A model generated the notes under the pieces. The model was not told the DNA's origin. It saw only the letters and a list, made by a program, of their open reading frames with translations, and did not search any database. From NCBI RefSeq assembly GCF_028372415.1, contig NC_092873.1, positions 350,921,890 through 350,985,889 of the forward strand: 64,000 nt of DNA, read 5' to 3'. Below are positions 45,500 to 56,949 of the stretch, piece by piece (the first letter of the stretch is position 1; each line of letters starts with the position of its first letter). The DNA comes from Notamacropus eugenii (Eukaryota > Chordata > Mammalia > Diprotodontia > Macropodidae). Made by a program: the position numbers and the translations under genes.

Positions 45500-46330
45500 T
45501 TACTAATCAATCAACACACATTTATCAAGTAATTATTATATGCCAGAAAAGAGATACAAAGGATGGAATGAAGCAAGCCCTATTCTTAAACAATCTATAT
45601 TCTAAGGGAAAGGAGGGGAAGCGGCTAGAAGTATATACAGAATAAATATAAAGAGAATAAATACAAGTCAATACTAAATAGTTAAATACAACGTCATTTG
45701 GGAGGAAAGGTAGAAGTTTGAAGAAATCAGTAAAGGTTTCATGTAGACAATAATACTTGAGCTGTGTCTTTTTCTTTTTTAATGTATATTTATTTATTTA
45801 TTTTTAGTTTACAGAATATAACAAGCATTTCCATAACATAGTATAATAAAGATGATTGCACAGGAAACTACAACTCTATTATGTACAACTTGCTATTTCT
45901 TCTAAATATATAATGAAGTTATCTTGTCAATTTCTTTTTTTCTTCCTTTCCTCCCCCCTTACCCCACCCTACAGATGGCTACCATTAGACACAAATAGGT
46001 ATTATATGTAAAATTTTCTATACATACTTCTACTTATCAGTTCTTTCTCTGGATTATATCATAAGGCAGTAATTATCAAAACTATCTGCCACTGGCTAAG
46101 AAATAGGTACATCAATGGAACAGAATAGACATATAATTTACAACAGCAAATAAATAGGATAACCTTATATTTGACAAGTATAAAGACTTAAGATTTGAAA
46201 ATAAAAATTGATTATTTGGTAAATAATTTGGAAATTTGAGATGTGTTTTGAAGGAAGTGATGGCTTCTGTTAGGTGAAGGTGAGGAGGGAGTATATTCCA
46301 GGGAAGGGGGATGGCCAGTACTAAGGCCCT
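45500..46330 (-). mobile_element. L2 LINE 3' region, antisense, interrupted by an L1
   Basis: Left part 45500-45767 (CACACATTTATCAAGTAATT, AACAATCTATATTCTAAGGG, GGTTTCATGTAGACAATAAT). It resumes after the L1 at about 46247 (TTGAAGGAAGTGATGGC, GTATATTCCAGGGAAGGGGG). Confidence 0.7.
45768..46235 (-). mobile_element. Short L1 with 5' inversion (twin-priming structure) inside L2
   Basis: 45768 to about 46070 is the L1 3' UTR on the minus strand (in reverse, CCAGAGAAAGAACTGATAAG). About 46078-46235 is L1 ORF2 on the plus strand (TCAAAACTATCTGCCACTGG, CAATGGAACAGAATAGACAT). It is flanked by TTGAGCTGTGT (45757-45767) and TTGAGATGTGT (46236-46246), an 11-bp duplication with one mismatch. Confidence 0.8.
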
Positions 46331-46440
46331 GTGACATCCAACAAGTCACCTAACATCTTTAGACCAAAGTTTCCTACTTAAAAAGTAAGGGGTTTGGACT
46401 AGATGACCTTTAAGGACTCTAAATCTATTATCCATGACCC
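46310..46440 (+). mobile_element. MIR-related SINE 3' part
   Basis: CAACAAGTCACCTAACATCT, AGTTTCCTACTTAAAAAGTA, GGACTAGATGACCTTTAAGG and TCTAAATCTATTATCCATGA. Confidence 0.5.
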
Positions 46441-46519
46441 CATCTTTGTACCCAAAAGAAAAACAACAACCAAAAATGACTGCTAGGTCATAGACTCCAA
46501 GTGAAGAACTCATCCTTTC

Positions 46520-46595
46520 TAAGCTTTGGATAACTTCCTTAGTGCCTAGAAACAGGTCTTAGAACATAGTAGGCATTTAATAAATAGCTGGTGAA
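46520..46595 (+). mobile_element. L2 LINE terminal fragment
   Basis: TTAGTGCCTAGAAACAGGTC, TTAGAACATAGTAGGCATTT and AATAAATAGCTGGTGAATGC match the L2 terminus. Confidence 0.6.
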
Positions 46596-47403
46596 TGCAT
46601 ATATGTGTGAAAGCAAATGTTCAGGAAAAGAAGACTGTAGGACGTGGAGGTAATTGACAGCACTACAGCAGCAAAGGTGCCAGGAGTGATGTAATAGGGG
46701 TAGAAGAATAAATGGCTGTCCCACAAATTGCAATATGACTGCCTTTCCAATTTTGACCTTCAATATTCAAATAGTGAAAACTTAAAAACAAAGAGTAGAA
46801 AGGGCGTAGTCTGGGCACCTTTGATGTGCTGTCCCTTTTTCTACTCTGACCTAATGCAGTCATAAGGTTAAGAAATGTCTACTCCACCAGACCACCCATC
46901 CCATCCCCCTATTTTTTTATAAATAAGGAAAAAGATTTAAATGGTGATGGGAGCTAAATGGATGCTCTAAGAAGGAATCCAGCTCTACCACAAGTTCAAG
47001 ATATAATCAGCTCAACCTTTTTCTTAGAGGTACATGGATTTCTGACCATATCCTCACTCATTTGTCAGGATTTCTATTTAATCTTGACCTAGAACAGTAA
47101 TCATTATTTCTATGAGATCAGGGTACTTGGTTGGAGCCCCTGTGGTATCAGGAGAATGAAAGGATCTGGGTCATGGCTGTACCTAAAGCCATAACCAATA
47201 ATTCTAATGTTTGGAATAGGTATCACAAAATGTGGGAATGAAGAAAGGCTGGAGGAGAAGATTGTATCTGGGGTGCTAGAAGGCATTGAGAATCCCACAT
47301 CAGCCAGCAAATGTACTGTCCATTTTCCATTGGAATATAAGCTCATTGCAAGTAGGAATCCTTTCATTCTCTGTAAGGCCTCCCTGCTTTGAGTCTCCTA
47401 ATA
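46596..47403. other. 800 bp unassigned
   Basis: No gene. The last 60 bp may belong to the L2 that continues at 47565 (TATAAGCTCATTGCAAGTAG resembles an L2 tail). Confidence 0.35.
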
Positions 47404-47411
47404 CCCCAATC

Positions 47412-47564
47412 CAAGGATGGGGAACCTGCTGCCTCAAGGTCACATGTAGCCTTCTTGGTCTTCAAGAGCTACACTCGAGGACCTAGAGGGCCACATGTGG
47501 TTTTGCACACTTGAAGACCTAGAGGATCATATGCGGTCTCAAGGCTGCAGGTTCTCCACCCATG
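47412..47564. mobile_element. hAT-type miniature inverted-repeat element (153 bp)
   Basis: The left end CAAGGATGGGGAACCTGCTG and the reverse complement of the right end (CATGGGTGGAGAACCTGCAG) are inverted repeats that continue for about 35 bp. The ends match the hAT pattern CA(G)GGGTGGGGAACC. The flanks CCCCAATC (47404-47411) and TCCCAGTC (47565-47572) agree at 6 of 8 positions, fitting the 8-bp hAT duplication. No transposase. Confidence 0.75.
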
Positions 47565-47572
47565 TCCCAGTC

Positions 47573-48512
47573 TATCCTCCAGTTAGTTTTCAAAAATGAT
47601 TTTACTAACACCAGGACCATGTCAATTTCCATTCAACAAACTCTAGTGGCTCTCTATTGCCTCCAGAACCAATGTAAAATCTTTTGTTTGGATTTTAAAG
47701 CCCTTTATAACATGACCCTGTCCTACTTTTCCAGTTTCTATCCCACTTAGCAAAGATTCTGTCCTCCTTGGTGTTCCTATAGTGAGATATTTCATCTCCT
47801 GATTCTCTGCATTATTTCTAGTTGTTCCCCATGCCTGGATTCCTCTCCTTCCTCCTCTCTGCCTCTTAGCTTTCTTCAAGTCTCAGCTAAAATCCTACCT
47901 TCTGCAAGAAGCTTTTCCTGATCCCCTTTAATGCTAGTGGTTCCCCTCTGCTGATTATCTCCCATTGACCTTGGACATTTTTTGTTTGTGCATTTTGCTA
48001 GTCAGTTAATAAATATTTATTAAATGTCTACTATATGCCAGGCACTGTGCTAAGCACAAGGAATATAAAAAAAAGGTAAAGGACAGTTCCTGCTCTTGAG
48101 AAGTCCACAGTCTAGTGAGGAGGTGGCACACAAATAACTGCTTACAAATAAACTTCATAAAAGATAAATAGCAAAGAATCAACAGAGAGAAGGCATTAGA
48201 ATTAAGGGAGATTGGGAAAGACTCCTGTAGAAGGTGAAATTTTAACTGGGGCACGAAGGAAGCCAGGGAAGCCAAATGGCAAAGATGGGAAATCGTTCCA
48301 GACATGGGACTGCCTGTGAGAATGCCCAGAGTTGGGAGATGAAGCATCTCATGGGAGGAAGAGCGAAGAGGCCAATGTCATAGATGTTTGTATGTAATCT
48401 CCTCCATTAGTTATACCTTCTTGAGAGCAGGAGATGCTTTTGCCTTTCTTTGTATTCTGAAGGTTTAGCACAGTGCCAGACATATAGTAGACACTTAATA
48501 TTTGCTGACTTG
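47573..48512 (+). mobile_element. L2 LINE 3' region, interrupted by an opposite L2
   Basis: Sense L2 runs 47573-48004 (CAACAAACTCTAGTGGCTCT, TTTAAAGCCCTTTATAACAT, CCTACCTTCTGCAAGAAGCT). It resumes at about 48383 (ATGTTTGTATGTAATCTCCT, CTTCTTGAGAGCAGGAGATG, CAGTGCCAGACATATAGTAG), ending near 48512. Confidence 0.75.
48005..48382 (-). mobile_element. Antisense L2 inserted in a sense L2
   Basis: TAATAAATATTTATTAAATG, CTATATGCCAGGCACTGTGC, GGAAAGACTCCTGTAGAAGG, CCAGACATGGGACTGCCTG and GAAGAGGCCAATGTCATAG follow the antisense L2 order from its 3' terminus inward. Confidence 0.8.
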
Positions 48513-48559
48513 TCCCAGCATTTCTACCCTAGAAAAATGGAGACCACCCCATATATGTA

Positions 48560-48615
48560 TAATGATAATAATAATAGCTAGGTATTCATATAACACTTTA
48601 AGGTCTGGAAAGCAT

Positions 48616-48664
<49 letters not shown>

Positions 48665-48860
48665 GTATTTCTTACAACAATCCTGGGAAGCAGGTGCTAT
48701 TTTCATCCCCATTTTACAAATGAGGAAACTGAGGCTCAGGAAGGTTAAATGACTTGCCTCAAGTCATACAACTAATAAATATCTGAGGCAGGTTTTGAAA
48801 TCAGGTTATTCTGACTCCAAATCCCATATTCTATGGACTGCACAACCTAGCTGCCTCAAC
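48560..48860 (-). mobile_element. MIR SINE antisense, containing a CA repeat
   Basis: ATAATAGCTAGGTATTCATA, CATCCCCATTTTACAAATGA, GGAAACTGAGGCTCAGGAAG, GACTTGCCTCAAGTCATACA and GCACAACCTAGCTGCCTC. A (CA)n run splits its 3' part. Confidence 0.85.
48617..48661. repeat. (CA)n microsatellite inside a MIR
   Basis: About 22 uninterrupted AC units ending in ATATGTAT. Confidence 0.95.
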
Positions 48861-49482
48861 TATAACCAAGTTTTCTTCGGAATATGGTTACATGTGGATT
48901 CAGATACCATCTGGTAGCATCCTAATGAACCTGCTATAAAAGCCCTGTCCTTCCCACTCTATTACCCAACTCCTCTAAGCTCAGAACCACATGGGGAGCT
49001 AACAGAAGTAGATCTAGTAACTAACCTCAGCCACATATAACCTTGGAAATCATTTGCTGTGGAAGGATCACAGCTCTAAATACCACAAGGCCAATGAGAG
49101 AGAAAGAGGAAGAGGGCCAGTCCTGTCCTCAGAGAACTTTCCATAGAGCTGATCCAGTGGCTGTAGTCATCTTGTTGACCTGATGGCATCTTGAGTGAGA
49201 GGAAGCCAAAGAACAGGAACAATCCTCTACCCATTTGGGTGAAAGGTTGGAAGAGGATTCTTTCTTGTAAATAATTTTTCCATTTTTAAAAATAATTTTG
49301 GCTTCTACTTCCAGGATAAGACAGAAATGTCAGTTGGAGAAAAAGTTGATAAGTTTGGGTAAATCACACCTATTTAGCAACTGCTCTGTGAAGGGCTTGC
49401 ACTTGAGGTTTCCAGGAAACATGAAAAATTTCATGGCGTTCACGGTGCTTCCTATCTTCAAAGAGTTAAGGAGATTATGATG
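48861..49482. other. 620 bp without recognised feature
   Basis: No gene or confident repeat. Confidence 0.4.
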
Positions 49483-49920
49483 ATAGCTGGCACTTATCTA
49501 GTGCTTTATGTATATTTTCTAAATTAATCTTTACAACAATCATGTGGTATAGGCACCCTTGGGGCAGTTAGGTAGCACAGGGGATAGTGTGAGTGCTTGG
49601 CCTAGAGTGAGGAAGACTCATCTTCCTGAGTTCAAATCCAGCCTCAGACACTTACTAGCTGTGTGACCCTGGGTAAGTCACTTATGCCTGTTGCTTCACT
49701 TTTCTCATCTGTCAAATGAGCCAGGGAAGGAAATGGCAAATCATTTGAGTATCTTTGTCAAGAAAACCCAAATGGGGTCATAAAGAGTCAGACACAACTG
49801 GAAGAACTGAACAAAGGTGCCGTTATCATCCCCATTTTACAGATGAGGAAATACATGAGTGATGCCCAGGGTCACACAGCTTGTCTATGCTCCCTCTTGA
49901 CTCCCAAGTCTAGAACTCTG
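49483..49920 (-). mobile_element. MIR SINE antisense, split by a WSINE1-like SINE
   Basis: Left part GATAGCTGGCACTTATCTAG, TTTACAACAATCATGTGGTA. Right part GTTATCATCCCCATTTTACA, GATGAGGAAATACATGAGTG, CCCAGGGTCACACAGCTTGT. Confidence 0.85.
49562..49816 (+). mobile_element. WSINE1/MAR1-type marsupial SINE nested in MIR
   Basis: GGCAGTTAGGTAGCACAGGG, GAGTTCAAATCCAGCCTCAG, TGTGACCCTGGGTAAGTCAC, GGGAAGGAAATGGCAAATCA, AACCCAAATGGGGTCATAAA and CAGACACAACTGGAAGAACT. The flanks AGGCACCCTT and AGGTGCCGTT look like a worn target duplication of about 10 bp. Confidence 0.9.
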
Positions 49921-49999
49921 GGTGATATAGCTTGAGAACAATGACAATACAATTGAGAACAAAAATAATTATTGAAGATAAAACTCACTTTGGAGTAAG

Positions 50000-50145
50000 T
50001 TGCTTTGATCGTGTACAAATCACTTTGCCTCTCTGGGTCTCAGTTTTCTCAACTACAAAATGATGGGGGTGGTATAGGTGGTATAGGGAGTGGAGTTGAA
50101 CTATGTCATCTAAAATCTGTGAAACAACATGCTAAGTATCAAGTA
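50000..50145 (+). mobile_element. MIR-related SINE fragment
   Basis: CACTTTGCCTCTCTGGGTCT, CAGTTTTCTCAACTACAAAA and TGATGGGGGTGGTATAGGTG resemble a MIR CORE. Confidence 0.5.
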
Positions 50146-52179
50146 ATATATTATAAAACCAAGTATCGTAGTACCAAGAAAAGGATCAGAGTTGAGTAGA
50201 GTTCAATTCAGAAAAACTTCCAGGAGGAAGTAAGTTTTGAGTTAGTTCTTGAATTAGTGATAGATGTAAACAGAAGTGGGGGAGGTCAGCTTAGATAATT
50301 ACAATGCCAAACCCTAATATATGTATCCAGTGAAAATATATCTCTATTATTCTTAAGTGTGAACAAAGCTTGGATACCTCCATAGATGTGACAGAAAATC
50401 TTTTCTGTTGGCTGCAGGACTTGGTTCCTATTTCCCCTCATCTAACCTGTAGGAACCACTTAAACTTCAAAGGATCCACAGAATTTGGGTTTTTCCCTTG
50501 GTGTCCCAGCAGTGTCCCTGGAACGGCTGATAGTACAGTCTGCATGGGGAACTAAAGATGCACTGGATGTGATGAAGAAGCAAATTTTAGACTCTCCAAA
50601 GAACCCAACAGAAAAAAATACATCATTCCTAAGGGGAGCATCTTAAGAATTCCAGCAAAAAGATTTCTAGAAACTGTGAGTTACCAATTTGCTGCAGGTG
50701 GTCTCTAAGTTTGAGTTCACTTACACCTCGCCTCCATATATACTTGTAGAAGAGTATATCAAAGACTTTTGGGGAGATGTTTTGTACCAGTTATGCCCAT
50801 ATAATTAACACCCTTTTCTAAAAGCTAATTAATATGGTTGACTCATTGATATCACTGATAATCATGGCCAGAAGCATATCAGTTGGTATTCATAAGCACA
50901 AAAGAAATACTTCCAACCCCTCAAGGATAACCTAGAGCCCTGAAATAAAGTGACCACTCCCTTGGGACCTAATTTGAGTGCAAATAGAAGTGTAGGAAAG
51001 TAGTCCAGAGCACATGCAAAGATTAGGTAAAAGAATGGGAAGAAGATATTGCAGATAGAATGTACAAAGGCATAGAGGAAGTAATCAAAGGAGAATATGT
51101 AATGAATTTTTACTCCTGGCTTTAAGTCTGGGTATCTTAAAATTCATTTCATAGCCTAGGTCTCCCCAAAGACTCTTGGTTCACAATGACCAGGTTCAAT
51201 CCTAGAAACTGACCAGAAAAAGTTCGTTTCTTTTATTTGGCTCATAGCCCCTATCCTTCCTCTCTCTAGCCTAAGAGGTACTAATTTTAAAAGGGCTTGT
51301 CACTTAGCAAATAAGTATGACTCACTGAGAAACATGGATACTGACAATAGGGAGGAGAGAGACAGAGACAGAGAGAGAGAGACAGAGAGACGGAGAGACA
51401 AAGTTGGAAGATGGAAAGAAACAGAGCCCAGTGAGAAACAGAGAGAAAAATGTGTCAGTGGGGGGTAGACAGATATCAAAAGGAACTTGAGGTCCGAATT
51501 CAGAACTGTCCCACCTAGCGTGCGTCATCTGGTTACTTTGGGAGTAAAAGGGACAGCTCAGGGAGCCATAGCCTGCCAGTCCAGAGTTGTAAGAGATGCT
51601 GTTCCCTTAACCTCATTTGTTCCATGGGTCTCTCCTCCTTGTTCACTGCTCAGTTCCTTCAGCTCTGACCCCATTTCCTCTGGATTTCATTCCCTGAGGA
51701 ACAGAGCCTGGCGTTTCAGACAGAGACTAGGTAAAGGAGGCAGACTGGGGAAAACTAGGAGTAGAGAGTCTTTCACTATCTCCTTCACTTTATTTAAAAA
51801 TGATGGGGTTTGGGGCTAGCTGGAGAAAGCCTCGTTCATTTGGTAACTAACCAAAGATTTAGACGCTTGGGGATTCACTAGGATATTCATAGATAATCCC
51901 TGGAATAAAGAACTAACCAAATAGAACCAGTTTCTTTGTTCTTTACCAGATTTGGAATTTGGGTACTGAGTTAGATACAAATGAGGATGTAACCCTATGC
52001 TTGCTGATTCCAGTAGGTTGGCTGCTGATAGAGAAAGACCCCGGGTACAACCTGGAAGGAACATGGAGCATATCTTCATACCAAAAAGCTGCTCTTTGCA
52101 TTAATCACAACCTTATTAATTCAGGGCCTGAGAAGAAATGGTTAGATCTTCCTATGATACCTCCATCTTGGCTCCCTCC
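50146..52179. other. 2 kb without recognised gene or confident repeat
   Basis: Includes a GA-rich simple stretch (51347-51402, GAGAGAGACAGAGACAGAGA). ORFs such as 51487-51819 and 51959-52303 have no recognisable domains. Confidence 0.4.
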
Positions 52180-52305
52180 ATATATTCAATTCAATAAACA
52201 TTCACTGAGCATCTGCTATGTGCAAGACTCTGTGCTGGTCCCTGGGGATACTAAGACAAATCAATCCTTGACTCAAGGAGCTTACATTCTACTAGAGCCT
52301 TAAAC
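52180..52305 (-). mobile_element. L2 LINE 3' end, antisense
   Basis: TTCAATAAACATTCACTGAG, CATCTGCTATGTGCAAGACT and CTCAAGGAGCTTACATTCTA. Confidence 0.8.
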
Positions 52306-52409
52306 CTCCATCACTACAGAGAGTTTCCTATGCGATACTCACTGTCTTTGCTGGTCACTTAGTCTGTAATACCAAGCCTTTCTGGGACAGTAGCTGCACC
52401 CAATGACTC

Positions 52410-52690
52410 AGACTTATATAATAATTTACAGTACAGTTTGCACGTATCTGGAAAACAAAGGACTTTACATATTTCATCTAATTTGAACTTTGAAAGAACT
52501 TTGTTGGATAGGTACTGTAGGTGCTACAAATATATTGATATTTCCATTTTTCAGGTGAGAAAACTGAGGCTCTGAGAGGTGAAGTTATTTGCCTGTGGTT
52601 CTATTGCTAGAAAGTATTAGAAATGGAATTTGTTCCCATGTCTTTATGACTCCACGTCCAGTCTTTTATTGAACCACTCTGCCCATTTCT
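52410..52690 (-). mobile_element. MIR SINE antisense
   Basis: GGTGAGAAAACTGAGGCTCT, GAGAGGTGAAGTTATTTGCC and AGTCTTTTATTGAACCACTC. Diverged but complete in outline. Confidence 0.7.
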
Positions 52691-52754
52691 TGAGTACAGA
52701 GAGATGCTTAACAAGAAGAGTTAACCTAGAATCACAGTTGGGGGTGGGGTGTCA

Positions 52755-53520
52755 GTCAATCAATCAGTATTTATTAAGTGTCTTCTATGTGTCAAGCACT
52801 GGGGTATATAAAAAGAGGTAAAAGACAGTCCCTGCCCTCAAGGAACTTACAATGTAGTGAGGGAGACAACATGCACAAAACATATTCAAAGCAAACTATG
52901 TGCAGGATAAAAAGGAAATCATTAAAAGTGGGAAAGCACTGGAATTGAGAGTCTAGGGAAGACTTCCTGTAGAAAGTGGAATTTTAGTTGGGACTTATAA
53001 GGAAGCCAGAGAAATCATTAGTTGGAACAAAGGAAGGAGAACATTCCATCTAGATATGGGGGGCAACCAGAGAAAACACTCAGAGCCAAGAGATGGGGTG
53101 TCTTGTTCATAGAACAGCCTAGAAGCCAGTGTCACTGAATTGAAGAGTATGTGTGTGGGGGGAGGGGGTGGGAAGGAATAAAAAGACTTGAAAGATAGGA
53201 AAAGGCTAGGTTATGGAGGAATCTCAGTGCCAAACAGATTTTATTATTTGCTCTTGGAGGCAATAGGAATTTATTGAGTTGGGTGTGTATGTGTGTGAAA
53301 TGATCAGATCTGAGTTTTAGGAAAATCACTTCAGTGGCTGAATGGAGAATGGATTGGAGTGGGGAAAGACTTGAGGCAGGAAGGATACTTCCCCCCTCCC
53401 CAAAGAAAAGCAGTCTACTGCAGTAATCAAGGCTTGAGGTGATAGCCTCAAGTAGTGGCTGTGTCAGAGGAGAAATGGGGACATATTCCTGGGATTTGGA
53501 CATTTTACTATACAGATACA
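52755..53520 (-). mobile_element. L2 LINE 3' region, antisense
   Basis: A long clean stretch: CAATCAGTATTTATTAAGTG, CTATGTGTCAAGCACTGGGG, CCCTGCCCTCAAGGAACTTA, ACTTCCTGTAGAAAGTGGAA, GATGGGGTGTCTTGTTCATA, CACTTCAGTGGCTGAATGGA, TGCAGTAATCAAGGCTTGAG. The 142-residue minus-strand ORF 53132-53560 lies inside it and is L2-derived. Confidence 0.85.
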
Positions 53521-54169
53521 CAAAGTAGATGGGATACAGAACAAAATTATATATTGCCATGTTTAGGCAACCCTAATTAACCCCCGTGTTTAGGGTTTAT
53601 ATTGTTCAACTCTTTGTATTGGCCTTCCATTTTCATCCTTGTTTCTGTGTCTCAGTCTCAAAGATCTAAGTAGGCAGGAATTCGGCCATTCATTTTGGAT
53701 ATCACCCAGCTTCATGCTATATGCAGATAAGGGCCTTATGACTTGTTGAAATTGACAAGGTTGATGATAGTGGTCATGATGATGGGACCATAAAATGAGG
53801 ATGACAATTGTGATAAAGACTTTTCTATCAGGACAGTGTACAATTTTCTTTCTTCTATCTTCAGCATTGATTCTACAAAATAGAGTCCCTATTGCTGAGC
53901 AAAGAGAACAGTTGTTGGTATTTACAAAATCTTGTCATCCTCTCATTATACTCACCCCAGGGACAAGGGCCATTGATAGAGAAGAGAATAAGGAGCAGCT
54001 GGCAACTTTGATACCCAGGAGGGAGAGGCCTCTTCTCTCCTATCCTTTTTGCCTTCTTCCTTGCCCGTCCAGGTGGGGCAGAATTCTGCCTCCTTTGCCA
54101 GCTCCTTAGTTTATCAGGAGAAACCATGTCAATCTGGACATGATCCAATTCTTCCACGGTATCAGTAAG
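53521..54169. other. 650 bp without recognised feature
   Basis: Contains ORFs on both strands (53795-54109 and 53873-54184) that overlap each other and resemble nothing known. Confidence 0.35.
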
Positions 54170-55210
54170 CCAGTCAACAATCATTTATTAAGCACTTACT
54201 ATGTGCTAAGCACTGATGATGCAAAAAAAAAGCAAACATCATTCCTGCTCTCAAGGAGCTCACATTCTAATGGGGGAGAAAATATATTTAATATGAATAT
54301 GAAAATAAATAGGTACATACAAGATATATAAGAATGGATGCTAGATAATTTTAGAAAGGAAAGGACTAGCAATTGGAAAGACCAAGAGAGGAGAGAGAGC
54401 ATTCTAGGTATGGTGATGGAGTTAGGTTGTGGGGTGGGGTGGGAACAATTAATGCAAAGACACAGAGAAGGGAGACAGAGTGTAATGTTTAAGACAAGTA
54501 GGCCAACTTAGTTGAATTGTAGAGTATGTGGAAGGTCTAAAAAGTAAGGAGACTGGAAAGGTACGAAGGGACCAGTTGTCAAGAGTTTTAAATGACAAAA
54601 AGAGGACTTTATATTTGATCCTGGATGTAATAGGGAACTGCTAGAGTTGTGGTGAGGGGGTTAGAGGGTTGTGTATAAGCTCAGACCTGTGCTTTCTGAA
54701 AATCCCTTTGACAGTTAGTGGAAGATGGATTGCAGTGGAGAAAGACTTGAAGCAGGAAGACTACTTAGAAGGCTATCACAGTTGTCCAGGCAAGAGGTTA
54801 AAGTGCCAAACTAAGGCAGTATCTGTGTTACAGAAGAGAAGAGGGTGTATCTAAGAAATGTTGTGAAGTTAGAAATGGCAAGATAAGATGGTAGATGTGG
54901 GGTCACTGAGGGGAAAATGATACAGATTTTGAAACTGGATGATTGGGAGGTTGGTGGTAAGTGGTAAGTAAAGTTTAGAAGAGGGTTTTATTTTGGGGAT
55001 GGAAGATAATGAATTCAATTTTGACCATATTGAGTTTGATCTGTCTAGTGACTATTAGTTCAAAATGCCCAAAAGGTAGTTAGTGATATAGAGACTGCAG
55101 CTGAGGAGAAAAACTAGGGATGGATACATAGACCCACAAATCATCTGCAAGGAGATAGTAATTGAACCCATGGCAACATCACCAAGTGAAATAATATAAA
55201 GGAGAAAAGT
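54170..55210 (-). mobile_element. L2 LINE 3' and RT region, antisense
   Basis: AACAATCATTTATTAAGCAC, TTACTATGTGCTAAGCACTG, CTCAAGGAGCTCACATTCTA, CAAGAGTTTTAAATGACAAA, GGAGAAAGACTTGAAGCAGG and GAATTCAATTTTGACCATAT. About 1 kb. Confidence 0.85.
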
Positions 55211-55479
55211 AAAGATGGTTCAGGATAGACTAGTTGTTCATTCCACTTCATAGGCCCTGGATGCCCTGTATCCAATCTGAGGTACAGAGATGTGAAACCC
55301 ATTTGTCCAGAGGCCCAATAGAATATCCCCAGCTCAACTTCCTTCTGAGGTGGAAGGCTGGGCTTCTTTCATGAGCCTGTCTAATTTTTTTTAACTTTGT
55401 AGTACTCCACTTGTTATTGTTATTTTTTCTTAACATATTCCCTGGAACAGATAGAGTAGAGATGGCTCTGATCACATTA

Positions 55480-55605
55480 AAATGGAGAAACTGAGATCCA
55501 GGGATGTGATATGATGCCTAAAGTCTTATAGTAACTCATCCATGAAGTAACAGATCACACCTAGGTTTCCTAACTTCAAGCCAAGGCCTGCTCATACACT
55601 AGCAA
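55480..55605 (-). mobile_element. MIR SINE antisense fragment
   Basis: AATGGAGAAACTGAGATCCA, GTAACAGATCACACCTAGGT and AGCCAAGGCCTGCTCATACA. Confidence 0.6.
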
Positions 55606-55639
55606 TGTTCTGTTTATCTAGTGACTCCATTGGGGAAGG

Positions 55640-55910
55640 CAGTTTTGGTATGGTAGAAAAGAACACTGCATATGGGGTGAGAGGAGCTGGGTTCAAATTC
55701 CAGCTCTACTATTTACTACTTTAGGCAAGTTGTCTAACACCTCTGGCCCTGCCTCAGCACTCCCTGGAAACCCCAAATGTAATAGTGAAAGGGAAGTTTC
55801 ATTATGCAACATGTGACATCTCATCCCGGCATAGTTTGGGAATATATAAACTTCAATTGACCTTTCTGGGCTCATTTCCTCATTTTTAGAATGTCCCAGA
55901 GCCATCACAA
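55640..55910 (+). mobile_element. MIR SINE, possibly interrupted
   Basis: TATGGTAGAAAAGAACACTG, GGGTTCAAATTCCAGCTCTA and TTTAGGCAAGTTGTCTAACA form the head. GGCTCATTTCCTCATTTTTA and GAATGTCCCAGAGCCATCAC near 55868 look like the displaced CORE. The 100 bp between are not MIR. Confidence 0.6.
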
Positions 55911-56229
55911 GGATAAATAAAAGAACAACAATGAAAGTACTGCATACTATTTGGAATAAAAGAGCCCTACAAAGAAATGAGTTTAAATTTTAACGAGCTA
56001 AAGGAAAAAGGCAGAAGAACTAGTTTATTCCTTATTGCCTTTTATGAGACTATTCCATCTTTCTTGGAAAAAAATTTCTTCACTTTCTTGGTCAATTTAA
56101 AACATTCCAAATGACAAACCTTGAAAGAGTCATTTCAAACCCATTAAAAACCCTTCACAGTATCCTCCATGGCAAACATGGGAAGCCTGTCTTCATGTCT
56201 TCTTATTTGATTTTCCTTTGGTGTATAAT

Positions 56230-56370
56230 AGATATGTGATGCAGTGAAAAGGTCACTGGATCTGTCACTTGAGGATTTCGGTTCAAAACCAAATTCTGCC
56301 ACTTACAAAAGGTGTGACCTTGGGTATATCTCCTAATTTCGTTTGCCCCAGTTTCCTCAATAGCATAGAC
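56230..56370 (+). mobile_element. MIR SINE 5' half
   Basis: GTGATGCAGTGAAAAGGTCA, GGTTCAAAACCAAATTCTGC, GTGTGACCTTGGGTATATCT and CCCCAGTTTCCTCAATAGCA. Confidence 0.75.
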
Positions 56371-56446
56371 TATTGTTGTTCATGCAGAGAGAAAAGCATT
56401 GGACCTAATGTTGAAGTCTACCCCAAAAGTACAGTCAATGATAATT

Positions 56447-56915
56447 TGTAGCAAAATCATTTTGTGAGATGCAAGAGGTTGCCTGGGAATCTGACGTCCA
56501 GGCCACCTGGGCAAGCACTTGAAGTAGGTCATGTACTTTTGCCACAAATTTCCATTAACTGCTTCTGGTGGGAGGAGGGAGGGTGAGAGAGGGAAAAGCA
56601 GGTTTCTCCACCTTCTGAAAGTGGATTGGAAGTCAGAAAGGGAAAACAAGGGCCAAATAAGTCTCACAATATACTTTTATATGCAGGGGTGGCTTGTCTG
56701 AGTAGAGTCTGTCCTTTTGAGTCCCAGTCAACCAATCATCTTGAGTCCTATTCCTGCTTCCTATCTGTAAGGCACCAGTGGGTGTGCCCATATTCCATGG
56801 GGAGGAGCACTTTAGATATTTCCCCACAAACATACCTTTTAATCTCATCCTTTGTACTACAGAACTCAATAAACAGAACAGTGACTCCCCTGGGCTTCTC
56901 TTTCACACACAGATG
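56447..56915 (+). mobile_element. Possible solitary LTR (weak)
   Basis: Starts TGTAGCAAAATCATTTTGTG and ends CTTCTCTTTCACACA, with AATAAA (56869-56874) followed by a pyrimidine-rich end as in LTR R-U5 regions. I found no target duplication and no relative in this window. Confidence 0.3.
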
Positions 56916-56949
56916 TGGACTATACAAAAATAAAACTAAATGAATTTGG

